The notes under the pieces were generated by a model. The model was not told the origin of the DNA. It did no database searches and saw only the letters and a list, made by a program, of their open reading frames with translations. Below are positions 6,854 through 14,968 of a stretch of 16,210 nucleotides of DNA, piece by piece. Position 1 is the first letter of the stretch, and every line of letters starts with the position of its first letter. The position numbers and the translations under genes are program-made. This DNA comes from Sulfurovum sp. UBA1140 (GTDB lineage Bacteria; Campylobacterota; Campylobacteria; Campylobacterales; Sulfurovaceae): the NCBI GenBank assembly GCA_002311915.1, contig DCAF01000074.1, positions 1 to 16,210 of the forward strand, in the 5' to 3' direction.

Positions 6854-9800
6854 ATGGCAGAATATGGTGCTAGTAATATTAAAGTCCTTAAGGGGCTAGA
6901 GGCAGTTCGTAAACGACCAGGAATGTATATCGGTGATACCTCAACAAGGGGGCTTCATCATTTGGTCTATGAAGTTGTTGATAACTCTATAGATGAAGCG
7001 ATGGCAGGTTTTTGTGATACCATTAAGGTCACTCTGACCAAATCAGGTTCTGCTATTATCGAAGATAATGGTCGTGGTATTCCTGTGGCACTTCACCCTA
7101 CTGAAAAAATTTCGGCAGCAACCGTTGTCCTTACTGTACTTCATGCAGGTGGTAAGTTTGATAAAGATACCTATAAAGTTTCAGGTGGTCTGCATGGCGT
7201 AGGGGTTTCGGTAGTAAATGCTCTCTCTAAAGATTTAAAACTTACCGTTAATCGTGATGGTGAAATTCATGAGCAGTTGTTTAAAAAAGGGATTCCTCAA
7301 GAAGTTCTTGCTGTTACAGGAAAGACACGTAAAAAAGGTACCAAAATAGAGTTTTGGGCAGATGATAGCATCTTTACCGAGGGTACCACGTTCCAAAAAG
7401 AGATTTTAATGAAGCGATTCAAAGAACTGGCTTACTTGAATCCACAAATTAAAATTGATTTTAGAGATGAACGGGATGGGAGTAAAGAACTTTTCCATTT
7501 TGAAGGGGGAATTAAGCAGTTTATTGAAGATATGAACACCAAAGATGTTATCTCTCATGCTCAATTTTTTCAAGGAAAATCGGATGATATAGAGATAGAT
7601 ATTGCTTTAATGTATTGTGATGCAGACACTGAAAAATCTCTTTCGTTTGTTAACAACATTAAAACAGCCGATGGAGGATCCCACGAAGCAGGATTTAGAG
7701 CAGGATTAACCCGTTCGATGTCAAGCTATATTAGTAAAAATGCCAATGCCAAAGAGAAAGGCACAAAAATTACAGGCGAAGATTGTAAAGAGGGGCTTAT
7801 TGCCATTATTTCGGTACGGGTTCCTGAACCACAATTTGAAGGACAGACCAAAGGAAAATTGGGTTCTAGTTATGTCAGACCATTGGTACAGAAGTTCTTC
7901 TCTGAAAACTTTAATAAGTATCTCGAAGAGAACCCTATTGAAGCCAAAGCAATTATGGGGCAAGTTTTATTAGCAGCCCGTGGTCGTGACGCAGCTAAAC
8001 GTGCCAAAGATTTAGTAAAGCGTAAAGACTCCATGAGCATTGGAACCCTGCCTGGTAAACTGGCAGATTGTCAAAGTAAAGACCCTGCAATTTCGGAGAT
8101 TTATTTGGTGGAAGGGGATAGTGCTGGGGGCTCGGCCAAGCAAGGAAGAGACCGAGTTTTTCAAGCGATTCTTCCTTTAAAAGGTAAAATTTTAAATGTA
8201 GAAAAAGCCCGTTTAGAGAAGGTTTTAAAATCAGACGAAATTAAAAATATGATTACTGCTTTGGGGTGTGGGATTGGTGATGAGTTTAACGAGGACAAGT
8301 TGCGTTACCATAAAGTGATTATTATGACCGATGCCGATGTGGATGGTTGTTTAAAAGGAGATACAGAAGTTAAGCTTTTGGATGGTACTTATAAAACTAT
8401 GGAAGAGTTAGAGAAAATTTATCCATCCCAAGAAGATAAATTTTGGGTTTGGGCTAGTGATAAAAATGGAAATCCAACTCCTGCAAAAGCACATAGTGTT
8501 AGAGTTACGAAAAAAGTTAAAAAATTGTATAAAATAACTTTAGATAATGATTTTGTTATTGAGTCTACAGATAATCATCCTTTTCGATTAATTAATGGTG
8601 ATTATGTACGAGCCGATAAGCTGTTGGTTGGAAATTCGCTTATGCCAATCTATTACAAAATAGAAGAGGAGGGTTTTTATCCAAACTGTGAAATGCTAAA
8701 GATTGGAAAAAAATGGATTCCTACTCATAAATATGTTAAAGAGTACTGTAGTAAACCTGAAATTATTGAAGAGCATAGTGAACAATGTAAAACTCAATGG
8801 CAAAATGATGATATTGCATTTAGAATGCAAATGACGCGAATAGTTAATGTTGCTAAAAAAGCTATAAAAGAGTCTGGAGAACTATCTGAAGAGAGTTATC
8901 AATCTGCAAAACCAAAAACAGGTGTGCCAAATTGGAGTACGGTTTTTAATAAATATGATTTTAAGAATAATAAAGAATTTTCTGACTATATTGAGACTTA
9001 CAATCATCAAATTAAATCTATAGAGGTTATTGATGTTCCTGAAACCCCTGTTTATGATTTAACGGTGGATAAATATCATAACTTTGCAATAAAATCTGGC
9101 GAAGATAGCTCTATTTTTGTACATAACTCTCATATTCAAACCCTTCTGATGACATTTTTCTTTAGATTCTTAAAGCCTATTATTGAAAAAGGGTACTTGT
9201 ACTTGGCTCAACCACCTCTCTACCGATATAAAAAAGGTAAAAATGAGACCTATCTTAAAGATGACAAATCACTCAATGACTTTTTAATTGAACATGGTAT
9301 TTCCGTGTTGGAGTCACAAAGTATGGGTAAACAAGATTTAACTGAACTCTTTAAATTGGTGGCATACTATAAAATGACTCTTGATGAGATAGAGAAGCGT
9401 TTTGCTCTTCCTGAAGTGGTGCGTTATATGATTGAGAATCCTGATATTATTGCTGATAATAATAGAGACCTTGCTGTTACTCTTGAGAGTTATATTACCA
9501 ATTTGGGATACAATATTTTAAGTAAAACAGTTAATGAAGAGTTGATTCAATACTTTATTCAGACCAAGGATGGATTAGAAGAGTTGATTGTTGACGATAA
9601 CCTTTTTAGTTCACCCCACTATAATGAAGCTATTTATATGTATCAAAAAATTACGGAACGAATTACCGATGAGTATCGAGATAAAGATATTTTAGAACTT
9701 TTAAAATTGGTAGAGAGTAGTGCTAAAAAAGGGGCATATATCCAGCGATATAAAGGGCTAGGAGAGATGAACCCTGAACAACTTTGGGAGACCACCATGA

Positions 9801-9949
9801 ATCCTGAAGATAGACGACTGCTTAAGGTAGTTATTGATGATGATGAAGAGGCAAGTAATACCTTTGTACTCTTTATGGGTGACGAGGTAGAACCACGACG
9901 AGCCTACATTGAGACCCATGCTAAAGACGTTAAACATTTAGACGTTTAA
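6854..9949 (+). CDS. gyrB: DNA gyrase subunit B precursor containing an intein
   Basis: GyrB is the ATPase and Toprim subunit of gyrase, which introduces negative supercoils with GyrA. The precursor has 1031 residues; removal of the 260-residue intein leaves 771, the usual GyrB length. The GHKL ATPase has E40 and N44, D-N-G-R-G-I-P at 71-77, and G-G-L-H-G-V-G at 111-117. The Toprim acidic residues are E420 (E-G-D-S-A-G-G) and the D493-A-D495-V-D497 motif. The C-terminal GyrB motif Q-R-Y-K-G-L-G-E-M-N-P-E-Q-L-W lies near 972. The intein falls immediately after D-V-D-G, before S-H-I-Q-T-L-L, so unspliced protein cannot have a working Toprim metal site and gyrase activity depends on splicing. 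The gene is otherwise intact and near a normal ribosome site (TTGGAG). Confidence 0.97.
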   Translation: MAEYGASNIKVLKGLEAVRKRPGMYIGDTSTRGLHHLVYEVVDNSIDEAMAGFCDTIKVTLTKSGSAIIEDNGRGIPVALHPTEKISAATVVLTVLHAGGKFDKDTYKVSGGLHGVGVSVVNALSKDLKLTVNRDGEIHEQLFKKGIPQEVLAVTGKTRKKGTKIEFWADDSIFTEGTTFQKEILMKRFKELAYLNPQIKIDFRDERDGSKELFHFEGGIKQFIEDMNTKDVISHAQFFQGKSDDIEIDIALMYCDADTEKSLSFVNNIKTADGGSHEAGFRAGLTRSMSSYISKNANAKEKGTKITGEDCKEGLIAIISVRVPEPQFEGQTKGKLGSSYVRPLVQKFFSENFNKYLEENPIEAKAIMGQVLLAARGRDAAKRAKDLVKRKDSMSIGTLPGKLADCQSKDPAISEIYLVEGDSAGGSAKQGRDRVFQAILPLKGKILNVEKARLEKVLKSDEIKNMITALGCGIGDEFNEDKLRYHKVIIMTDADVDGCLKGDTEVKLLDGTYKTMEELEKIYPSQEDKFWVWASDKNGNPTPAKAHSVRVTKKVKKLYKITLDNDFVIESTDNHPFRLINGDYVRADKLLVGNSLMPIYYKIEEEGFYPNCEMLKIGKKWIPTHKYVKEYCSKPEIIEEHSEQCKTQWQNDDIAFRMQMTRIVNVAKKAIKESGELSEESYQSAKPKTGVPNWSTVFNKYDFKNNKEFSDYIETYNHQIKSIEVIDVPETPVYDLTVDKYHNFAIKSGEDSSIFVHNSHIQTLLMTFFFRFLKPIIEKGYLYLAQPPLYRYKKGKNETYLKDDKSLNDFLIEHGISVLESQSMGKQDLTELFKLVAYYKMTLDEIEKRFALPEVVRYMIENPDIIADNNRDLAVTLESYITNLGYNILSKTVNEELIQYFIQTKDGLEELIVDDNLFSSPHYNEAIYMYQKITERITDEYRDKDILELLKLVESSAKKGAYIQRYKGLGEMNPEQLWETTMNPEDRRLLKVVIDDDEEASNTFVLFMGDEVEPRRAYIETHAKDVKHLDV
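8348..9127 (+). mobile_element. GyrB intein, 260 residues, in the Toprim DxDxDG motif
   Basis: In-frame protein-splicing element covering precursor residues 499-758. Splicing blocks are present: Cys1 in C-L-K-G-D-T (block A), T572-D-N-H575 in the block B T-x-x-H motif, V-Y-D-L-T-V-D-K-Y-H-N-F (block F, around 733-744), and F-V-H-N before extein Ser759 (block G). All residues needed for standard splicing are there, so it is predicted to be active. The part between blocks B and F (about 580-728, roughly 150 residues) is longer than a minimal intein linker but shows no LAGLIDADG motif and no complete HNH motif. It holds T-H-K-Y-V-K-E-Y near 620-630 and W649-x6-F-R-x-M, which resemble the flanks of HNH-type intein endonucleases. 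The DNA is visibly more A+T-rich than the gyrB exteins (19 G+C of 60 in row 8461 against 28 of 60 in row 8041), in line with separate ancestry. Confidence 0.95.
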
Positions 9950-9956
9950 CCCCTAC

Positions 9957-9976
9957 GGTGCGATTGCCGTCGCACC
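9957..9976 (+). repeat. Perfect 7-bp inverted repeat (hairpin) between gyrB and queF
   Basis: GGTGCGA (9957-9963) pairs with TCGCACC (9970-9976) around the 6-base loop TTGCCG. It begins eight bases after the gyrB stop. No run of T follows, so it is not a standard intrinsic terminator. It ends three bases before a TATAAT box and could stabilise the 3' end of the gyrB transcript or serve as a protein site at the queF promoter. Confidence 0.55.
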
Positions 9977-9979
9977 ACT

Positions 9980-9985
9980 TATAAT
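9980..9985 (+). promoter_or_regulatory. Candidate -10 box of queF
   Basis: TATAAT at 9980-9985 would start transcription near 9992, directly at the AAGAGGAA ribosome site (9991-9998) of queF, giving a leader of about 15 bases. The G+C-rich inverted repeat lies immediately upstream, where a -35 element would normally be. With so short a leader there is no room for a PreQ1 riboswitch. Confidence 0.45.
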
Positions 9986-10006
9986 AAAACAAGAGGAATA
10001 AAATAT

Positions 10007-10384
10007 ATGAAATATGGCGAACAAGAGATAGCAGGGTTTGATATTAATAGTTCTGAGAACTATTGGGCAAATAACCACCCTAAGAACTATACCATTGATA
10101 TCGAGCTACCAGAGTTTATGTGTAAATGTCCACGAAGTGGATACCCTGATTTTGCCACCATTAAGTTAAGCTACTGCCCCGATGAAAAGGTTATTGAATT
10201 AAAGGCTTTGAAGTTATATATTAATAGTTTTATGAACCGTCATATCTCTCATGAGAACTCTGCGAATGAAATCTTTGATGCCCTATCAACCAACATGAAA
10301 CCTAGATGGATAAAAGTAGTGGCTGATTATAACCCAAGAGGAAATGTTCATACGGTTATTACTGTGGACAGTCGAGATAATTAA
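10007..10384 (+). CDS. queF: NADPH-dependent preQ0 reductase (7-cyano-7-deazaguanine reductase)
   Basis: QueF reduces the nitrile of preQ0 to the aminomethyl group of preQ1 in queuosine biosynthesis; it is a cytosolic tunnelling-fold enzyme. At 125 residues it is of the short single-domain type. The nucleophilic cysteine is C41 in C-P-R-S-G-Y-P-D-F, with the partner acid D48. E-L-K-A-L-K-L-Y-I-N-S-F is the substrate-side motif (usually E-S-K-S-L-K-L-Y, so E-L-K-A is a mild variant), followed by N-R-H-I-S-H-E-N. The C-terminal N-P-R-G-N-V-H-T corresponds to the P-R-G-G motif. A second cysteine, C39, sits two residues before the nucleophile. The ATG at 10007 has a clear AAGAGGAA site. Confidence 0.95.
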   Translation: MKYGEQEIAGFDINSSENYWANNHPKNYTIDIELPEFMCKCPRSGYPDFATIKLSYCPDEKVIELKALKLYINSFMNRHISHENSANEIFDALSTNMKPRWIKVVADYNPRGNVHTVITVDSRDN

Positions 10385-10416
10385 TCTTGACTCTTTAAAA
10401 TTATATTAATTTTCAC

Positions 10417-10422
10417 TATAAT
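10417..10422 (+). promoter_or_regulatory. Candidate -10 box for the 282-residue exported protein gene
   Basis: TATAAT at 10417-10422 lies 24 bases before the ATG at 10447, with ATAAGGAA as ribosome site. A TTGACT string at 10387-10392 is 24 bases upstream of it, too far for a standard -35. Confidence 0.45.
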
Positions 10423-10446
10423 TTCGACTAATTATAAGGAATAGAG

Positions 10447-11295
10447 ATGAAAATTATATTTTGGGGCATATTTTTTACTCTTAATTTAATGGCAGAACAG
10501 ACCTATTATACCAAAGAGATACTGTTTAAAAAAATTACTGAACCAACGCTTATTAAAATAAAAATAGACAATGAACTTTATGGGCAGATGGCATCGAATC
10601 ATATGAATATATATGATTTAAACCGTACTCTACAAGCCCATCATATTGAATCATATCGTCCTACTTTACTCTCTTTACAGAGCAAAGATTATGACATTAC
10701 CACCACTCCTTTGCTTTCAAAAAGCACCAGCAATAGTATTACCAATTATATTTTTAAACTCAATGGTATACCTGCTGATAGAATTACTCCGATTATTACC
10801 CAAACCAATTATGAACGAGATACCGAGATATTGGTAAGTAACAATCAAGAGCAGTGGCAAAAAGTTATTGATACTATTTTAAAAGACTCTAACTTTTCAG
10901 AGATACAAAAAAGAGCAATAGAGTTAAATACCCACAGCAACTTTATAGCCTTAAAGGTTAATAATGGGGCAGAGACCCCCTTAAATATTAAAGAGCTTCT
11001 TATTGAGACACTCCCCAATCACCTCTATTTTATGGCACAGCCCAATCAAGAGTATCGCGTTCATTTTAATAAAACTCATCAAGAGCAGAATCGTACCATA
11101 GTAGAAGCATTGGTCAATGAACAAGCCCCTTTTATTAAAGGAAAATTAGGAGATTTACAAGAGAATGTTATTCTAAAACCTAAAAAAGAGGAGACCCCAC
11201 CAACACAAGAGGAGCAAGACAGAGCTTTGGCAGTGGTGATTATTGTAGCAGTTATTGTGTTGCTTTATATTACGTTGGAGTTTCTTAAGGGTTAA
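10447..11295 (+). CDS. Exported protein of unknown function with C-terminal membrane anchor
   Basis: The 282-residue product starts with a short signal peptide (hydrophobic to about residue 14, likely cleavage after M-A at 16). A hydrophilic, mainly beta-rich periplasmic part follows, and one hydrophobic helix at about 260-278 (V-V-I-I-V-A-V-I-V-L-L) precedes a short L-E-F-L-K-G tail. A Lys/Glu/Pro-rich linker lies before the helix. The arrangement (signal peptide, repeated beta segments of the form F-I-A-L-K-V-N-N-G, single C-terminal anchor) is reminiscent of DUF3999 proteins, but the protein is shorter and I cannot confirm the family. No catalytic motif or cysteine is visible. It follows queF by 62 bases with its own promoter-like box, and its stop codon overlaps that of the converging RND gene. 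Confidence 0.75.
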   Translation: MKIIFWGIFFTLNLMAEQTYYTKEILFKKITEPTLIKIKIDNELYGQMASNHMNIYDLNRTLQAHHIESYRPTLLSLQSKDYDITTTPLLSKSTSNSITNYIFKLNGIPADRITPIITQTNYERDTEILVSNNQEQWQKVIDTILKDSNFSEIQKRAIELNTHSNFIALKVNNGAETPLNIKELLIETLPNHLYFMAQPNQEYRVHFNKTHQEQNRTIVEALVNEQAPFIKGKLGDLQENVILKPKKEETPPTQEEQDRALAVVIIVAVIVLLYITLEFLKG

Positions 11296-14200
11296 AACCT
11301 CTTCCCCCTTAAAACGACAAAGAGTACAGGCAGATAGAGCAGGTTCAGAACCGTTCCCCACAACAGTCCAAATCCAAGGGCGATTGCCATGGGTTGAAAA
11401 ATAACGGCTTGTCCTGTAGGAAAAAATATTAGTGTTGCCAAACCAATAAGGGTGGTAACGGTGGTTAAGATAATGGGTCTAAACCGTTTACTGGCATAAA
11501 GGTAAATCTCTTCGATATTGTTGGCTTTTTTTAGGTTCATCATCATAATAATACCATCATTTATAACTACCCCCGAAAGACCCAACATACCTATAATAGA
11601 GGATAGACTTAAATTAACATCCAATATAAAGTGACCGATTAAGACCCCCAATAAGGAAAAAGGAATCACCGACATCATTATAAAAGTCTCTCTAAATGAG
11701 TTAAAAAGATAAAGTAACGAGAGCATAATCAGTACCATGGCTAAAGCAGAGGCAGCCATCATGTCACTCTTTAATGATTTCTGTTTCTCTTGCTCCCCTT
11801 TAAATTTTAGTCGAATTCCATCGGCTTTAATGGTGTTGAGTAGGGGTTGAATTCTTTCGACAGCTTCGTTTGCCGTTATAATTTTGGTGTTAACATTGGC
11901 ATAGATATAGAAGTTTTTTTCACCAAAATCTTTAATAATTTTTTCAAACGATTGAATCTCTTGAAACTCGACCACCTCTTTAAGTAGCACATGTCCCCCT
12001 TCTCCTAGGTTGAGTTCAAAGTTTTTAAAGGCTTCAAGCGAATCTTTTTTGTCACTCTTAATACGAATCTCTAACAAATCGGTGGCATCAAAGGCAATGG
12101 CTACTTTACGTTCCAGATAAAGGTTCGAGAGCAGAAGACCCAGTTGCTGTTCATCTAGCCCCAAGGACTCGCCATAACTGTTGACTTTTAGTTTTAACTC
12201 ACTTACACCAAACTTAATACCATCATTCACCGAGACCACCCCATCTAGGCTTAAGAGTTGCTCTTTAAGCTGTTGCATGTAGTTGATTACTTTGGTATTG
12301 TCGTTTGAAATTAGCCCAATTTTAATATCTGATTTAATCGGCCCTACCTTTTTTTCAACAATATCTATATCGGTTAAGTTAAAACGCTCTTGGTAGTTCT
12401 GTTCTTTTAAAAATAGGCGTAACTCTTTAGAGATAATGGCTGATTTTTTATCACGATGTCGATTGGTATCATCATAATAGAAACTAAGCGTTGGGGTAAT
12501 GTAGGCATCAATAAAATTTTGGGCTTTAAGTTTTTGAAGCTCAATGGTGATTTGCCCCACATAGGGGTAGGTTTCGCTGTTGCCTCCACTGTCACGTCTC
12601 CACCCTGCAATGCTACCAATATGGTCGATATTAAACTGCTCTTTCTTATTAAAAAGGTCTTTTTCTATCTGTCTTAATATCGCATGGGTCTCTTCGGTGG
12701 TGGTGTTAACATTGGCTTTGAGTGCCAAACTAATGGTGGTGGAGTCAAACTTAGGGAACATCTGAAACTTACTTGCTTTAATGCCCATAACAATACCAAT
12801 GGGAACGAGCAGAATAAAGAGCAGTAGAAAACTCTTTTTAAAACGAATAAGCAGATGAATCACAAAGCTATAGATACGGTTTGCCCGTTCCCAACTGAGT
12901 GGTTTGCTCTCTTTTTTTAGAATATGAGAAGCGTGAATGGGTAGAAAAATAAACGATTCAATCAGTGAAGCCAAGACCAAAACCGATACGGTAATGGGAA
13001 TAAGCTTCATCACTTCTCCCAAAGTTCCTTGTATCATCAGTGCAGGAATAAAAGCAAAAAGGGTGGTAAGCGAGGCGATGGTAACGGGTTTAAACATCTC
13101 TTTTGCCCCGATAATGGCTGCCTCTTTGGGGTCTTTTCCTGCTTCGACATGTTGCTGTATATTTTCGCTGACCACAATGGCATCATCTACAATAATTCCT
13201 AAGGCAATCAGTACCCCAATAAGTGAAATCATGTTAATGGTGTAGCCTGTGGCATAGAGATAAAATGCCCCCATAACAAATGAGGTGGGAATCCCCAGCG
13301 AGATAACAAACGAGATACGGCTGTTAATTAGTAGCATTACCAAAAGAGAAATAAGCAGTATTCCTAAGATAATATTAGAGATAACAATATTGAGTCGGTC
13401 TTTAATTCGTGTAGAGTAGTCGTTGTGGATAAGGTAGTCAAGGTGGCTATTTTGAGCATTAAGTGTGGTCACAATTTTGTTTATCTGCTCTGAAATTTCT
13501 AAGGCATTTCCCACTTCGCTCATGCTTACCGAGACATCAATGGCATTTTTGGTATCTAACAAGAAGAGTGAAGCAGAGTCTTCATAGCGTTTTTCAACCG
13601 TGGCAATATCTTTAAGATAGAAGCGTTTGCCTTGAGCCACCATTTGGCTTTCGAGTAGGGCATTGGCTGTTTTTTTACCATTATACGTTGATATATAAAA
13701 ATGCCCCCCTTGAGAGTCTTCGACTTTACCAATAGGGTAGATGTATGAGAGTCCACGAATGGCAGAAGTGATGCTGTTTTCATCAAGTCCTAGGGCTTTA
13801 ATTTTATTACTGTTAAGGGTAATATCATAATAGATTTCAGCATCCCCATAGATGGTCACTTCTGAGATATTTTTAAGTGTTGAAATCTTCTCTTTAAGAT
13901 GTTTGGCATGGGTAATAAGTTCACTATGGTTGGCACTTTGAGAACCAATCGCAACACTCATTAGTGATTTTCCTGTGCTAAGTACCTGTACCGTGGGTTC
14001 ATTCATATCTTCGGGTAGATACTGTTTAACAATACTAATGGCATCTTTGATTCTGTTGGCAGTGTTGTACTTATCAACACGTTTTTCAAGCTCTAAAATT
14101 ATATTAAAACGTGCAGGAGAGATAATCGTTGACATCTCTTTGATGCCATCTATATTTTTAACCTCATCCTCTATCCGTTTGACTGCCATTTTGTCCAAAA

Positions 14201-14378
14201 TATCAATAGATGCCCCTGTGTAGCCCCCCGATATGGCAACCATGTCCAGCTCAAAAGAGGGGAATATCTCTTTGGGGGTTTTGGTGTAGCTGTAAACCCC
14301 TGTTAAAAAGACCAAAATGAACAGCAGATAGTTCATTCGAACATTGGTAATAAAGAACCTTAAGAGCTTTTCAAACAT
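11292..14378 (-). CDS. RND superfamily efflux transporter (AcrB/HAE1-like permease)
   Basis: Inner-membrane proton-driven transporter of 1028 residues, full length for the AcrB fold. TM1 (about 12-31) is followed by the F-P-S-F-E-L-D-M-V region and two large periplasmic domains (about 40-325 and 545-850). The TM2-TM6 block begins near 330, with the proton-relay aspartates D398-D399 in G-I-I-V-D-D-A-I-V-V-S-E-N in TM4. In TM10 the usual AcrB lysine segment is replaced by G-V-V-I-N-D-G-I-I-M-M, so proton coupling is expected to follow the D-D/N-D pattern of RND branches other than AcrB itself. The substrate cannot be told from sequence. The start ATG is 15 bases after the stop of the SPOR lipoprotein gene and has only a weak ribosome site. 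No membrane-fusion (HlyD-type) or TolC-type gene is in the window, which is unusual for this type of pump. Confidence 0.9.
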   Translation of the reverse strand: MFEKLLRFFITNVRMNYLLFILVFLTGVYSYTKTPKEIFPSFELDMVAISGGYTGASIDILDKMAVKRIEDEVKNIDGIKEMSTIISPARFNIILELEKRVDKYNTANRIKDAISIVKQYLPEDMNEPTVQVLSTGKSLMSVAIGSQSANHSELITHAKHLKEKISTLKNISEVTIYGDAEIYYDITLNSNKIKALGLDENSITSAIRGLSYIYPIGKVEDSQGGHFYISTYNGKKTANALLESQMVAQGKRFYLKDIATVEKRYEDSASLFLLDTKNAIDVSVSMSEVGNALEISEQINKIVTTLNAQNSHLDYLIHNDYSTRIKDRLNIVISNIILGILLISLLVMLLINSRISFVISLGIPTSFVMGAFYLYATGYTINMISLIGVLIALGIIVDDAIVVSENIQQHVEAGKDPKEAAIIGAKEMFKPVTIASLTTLFAFIPALMIQGTLGEVMKLIPITVSVLVLASLIESFIFLPIHASHILKKESKPLSWERANRIYSFVIHLLIRFKKSFLLLFILLVPIGIVMGIKASKFQMFPKFDSTTISLALKANVNTTTEETHAILRQIEKDLFNKKEQFNIDHIGSIAGWRRDSGGNSETYPYVGQITIELQKLKAQNFIDAYITPTLSFYYDDTNRHRDKKSAIISKELRLFLKEQNYQERFNLTDIDIVEKKVGPIKSDIKIGLISNDNTKVINYMQQLKEQLLSLDGVVSVNDGIKFGVSELKLKVNSYGESLGLDEQQLGLLLSNLYLERKVAIAFDATDLLEIRIKSDKKDSLEAFKNFELNLGEGGHVLLKEVVEFQEIQSFEKIIKDFGEKNFYIYANVNTKIITANEAVERIQPLLNTIKADGIRLKFKGEQEKQKSLKSDMMAASALAMVLIMLSLLYLFNSFRETFIMMSVIPFSLLGVLIGHFILDVNLSLSSIIGMLGLSGVVINDGIIMMMNLKKANNIEEIYLYASKRFRPIILTTVTTLIGLATLIFFPTGQAVIFQPMAIALGFGLLWGTVLNLLYLPVLFVVLRGKRF

Positions 14379-14393
14379 CTAATCGTGTGGGGA

Positions 14394-14834
14394 TTATGGA
14401 CGAACTAAATTAACAACAAAAGCACTGTCTGTTACAAACTCTTTAGCACTGGTCTGAATCGCTTTGGCTTTACTGTAAGAGACATAAGGACCTACAAGAG
14501 CATGATAATACAAACTCCCATCTTTATATTTTTTTAATAGTGTATAAGGGAGTTGTGCATACTGCATACGGTTAATAAAATCGGCATTGGGTTTTTGCTT
14601 TTTAAAAACACCTACTTGAACATAATACCCAGGAGTACCCGAATTAGAATAGATTTTTTCAATTTCAGATGCTTTAGGCGTTGATGCTTTATAAGAGGTA
14701 CTATCTCCTTTGGTTATAATCCCCGATGAAGCGTTGTTCGTTGTTCTCATGTTGTTCACCCCTGTTTCACAACCTACCAACAGACCAATCACTACCAACA
14801 GTAGAATATTTATCCCATATCTCTTTTTTTTCAT
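14394..14834 (-). CDS. SPOR-domain lipoprotein
   Basis: A 146-residue protein with K-K-K-R, a hydrophobic stretch, and the lipobox L-V-G-C (Cys22), so a lipoprotein is expected. A Ser/Thr/Asn-rich linker (about 25-65) follows, then a SPOR domain at about 68-146 beginning G-Y-Y-V-Q-V-G-V-F and ending with S-A-F-V-V-N-L. SPOR domains bind denuded peptidoglycan glycan strands, often at division sites. The gene lies 15 bases upstream of the RND gene on the same strand, so the two are likely cotranscribed. AAGGAA precedes the ATG by eight bases. A functional link with the transporter is only suggested by the operon. Confidence 0.88.
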   Translation of the reverse strand: MKKKRYGINILLLVVIGLLVGCETGVNNMRTTNNASSGIITKGDSTSYKASTPKASEIEKIYSNSGTPGYYVQVGVFKKQKPNADFINRMQYAQLPYTLLKKYKDGSLYYHALVGPYVSYSKAKAIQTSAKEFVTDSAFVVNLVRP

Positions 14835-14938
14835 TGCTTTTTCCTTATTTTTTTTTAGCTTATCTTAGATTGACTTTATATTGGTTAAAATTGGGGGGAG
14901 AATGGTGTGGGAAGGTAAAATTTAAAAGTAAAGAATAG

Positions 14939-14944
14939 TATAAT
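14939..14944 (+). promoter_or_regulatory. Candidate -10 box upstream of the AAA-ATPase-like remnant
   Basis: TATAAT at 14939-14944 is followed by a strong ribosome site TAGGAGGG (14956-14963) and ATG at 14969. The rest of the gap 14835-14938, between the divergent SPOR gene and this remnant, shows nothing further that I can support. Confidence 0.45.
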
Positions 14945-14968
14945 AGTCGTTATTATAGGAGGGAATAA

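Noticed and set aside
8348..9127. LAGLIDADG homing endonuclease in the GyrB intein
   Set aside because: No LAGLIDADG-like dodecapeptide is present and the insert between blocks B and F is too short for the two-motif form.
9957..9990. Intrinsic terminator after gyrB
   Set aside because: The hairpin is real but is followed by ACTTATAATAAAAC, with no uridine run.
10387..10422. TTGACT/TATAAT pair as a standard -35/-10 promoter
   Set aside because: The spacing is 24 bases, well beyond the usual 16-18; only the -10 box is kept.
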